Assembly (NCBI RefSeq): GCF_000429025.1
Contig: NZ_AUBB01000010.1
Coordinates: 372,001-436,000, forward strand
Length of the DNA stretch: 64,000 bases
Reading direction: 5' to 3'
Origin: Actinospineispora spinosispora DSM 44797
GTDB taxonomy: Bacteria; Actinomycetota; Actinomycetes; Mycobacteriales; Pseudonocardiaceae
In this document: positions 63,650 to 64,000 of the stretch, one piece after another
Numbering within the stretch: position 1 is the stretch's first letter
Layout: the number at the start of each line of letters is the position of its first letter
Notes under the pieces: model-generated
Told to the model about the DNA's origin: nothing
Databases searched by the model: none
What the model saw: the letters and a program-made list of their open reading frames with translations, nothing else
Program-made: the position numbers and the translations under genes

Positions 63650-64000
63650 TCAGCCGCGACGCACGCGCAGGCCCGCCTGCTCCTCGAGCAGCGCCGCGGC
63701 GAGCAGCTCGCCGTCGCGCGGACCGAACCGGTCGAGTGCCCGTAGGTGGATGCGTTCGACGAGGCCGGAGAGCTCGAACGGCACGTTCTGTTCGGCGGCC
63801 AGCGGGGTCAGCGCGGCCAGCTCCTCGCAGATCCGGTCGAGTCCGAAGGACTCCAGATAGTCCCCGTCGAGCAGCGAGGACAGGTCGCGGCGGATGAACG
63901 TGCTGGCGGCGGCACTGCTGGTGAGCGCTTCGTGGAGGACCTCGAGATCGATGCCGGTGCTCCTGGCGAGCAGTAGCGCTTCGGTGACCGCGATGGCCTG
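63650..64000 (-). CDS. Beta-hydroxyacid dehydrogenase C-terminal part, 5' end outside window
   Basis: The last 116 residues of a minus-strand gene that runs off the right edge. The sequence begins QAIAVTEALLLARSTGIDLEVL and continues SSAAASTFIRRDLSS, the helical NAD_binding_11 domain of 3-hydroxyisobutyrate / 6-phosphogluconate dehydrogenase-like enzymes. The nucleotide-binding N-terminal domain is not in view, so the exact substrate cannot be read. Its stop immediately abuts the GntR stop. Confidence 0.8.
   Translation of the reverse strand, partial: QAIAVTEALLLARSTGIDLEVLHEALTSSAAASTFIRRDLSSLLDGDYLESFGLDRICEELAALTPLAAEQNVPFELSGLVERIHLRALDRFGPRDGELLAAALLEEQAGLRVRRG

Overview
The window is high-GC DNA with the gene density, GTG/TTG start usage and overlapping ATGA/GTGA stop-starts typical of an actinomycete. 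A methylmalonyl-CoA mutase small subunit gene, TreX/TreY/TreZ trehalose synthesis genes, a DUF3556 membrane protein, many TetR/LacI/ArsR/MerR regulators and abundant acyl-CoA enzymes fit a Pseudonocardiales-type soil bacterium (Amycolatopsis/Saccharopolyspora-like). That placement is inference from gene content, not from a marker gene. I saw no rRNA, tRNA, CRISPR array, insertion sequence or prophage.

Layout. 1-1.8 kb: the 5' part of mutA (runs off the left edge) and a MazE/MazF-type toxin-antitoxin pair. 1.8-15.9 kb: the trehalose-from-glycogen genes treX-treY and treZ, split by a sugar island (RbsABC-type transporter, fucose/arabinose-isomerase-like enzyme, FGGY kinase, LacI regulator). 16-20.6 kb: HIT protein, histidine phosphatase, a membrane diguanylate cyclase with a BldD-like box, a MaoC hydratase and an rRNA methyltransferase. 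20.7-31 kb: ArsR and DHA2 efflux pump, a lyase-LacI-MFS catabolic operon, a molybdopterin-domain lipoprotein, an alpha-toroid protein, an HTH regulator and a CNNM/CBS membrane pair.

31-41.3 kb: an acyl-CoA catabolic region (two crotonases, two acyl-CoA dehydrogenases, thiolase, aldehyde dehydrogenase) with a TetR regulator, an SMP-30 lactonase and an APH-fold kinase in one overlapping operon. Two near-identical palindromes tie the two halves together. I propose a lactone / hydroxyacyl-CoA degradation route. 41.5-46.8 kb: MerR regulator, a polar amino-acid ABC importer with fused binding protein and permease, a phosphopantetheinyl transferase and small conserved genes. 47-54.5 kb: DUF3556 membrane protein, PucR regulator, HAD hydrolase, a stand-alone LigD-type polymerase domain, a DsbA/CcdA redox pair, cold-shock protein and glutathione peroxidase. 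54.7-64 kb: cupin plus flavin monooxygenase, hydrolase, methyltransferase, LysE exporter, FtsX-type permease, a TetR-controlled NTF2-like/saccharopine-dehydrogenase-like pair, a GntR regulator and the end of a beta-hydroxyacid dehydrogenase gene that runs off the right edge.

The most unusual non-coding signal is a set of intergenic palindromes. Three ~65-bp elements at 20.6, 36.2 and 41.4 kb all lie between convergent genes and all have outer arms, a 5x5-nt unpaired bubble and inner arms. A second family carries CGTGAGTG stems at 3.6, 48.8 and 58.1 kb.
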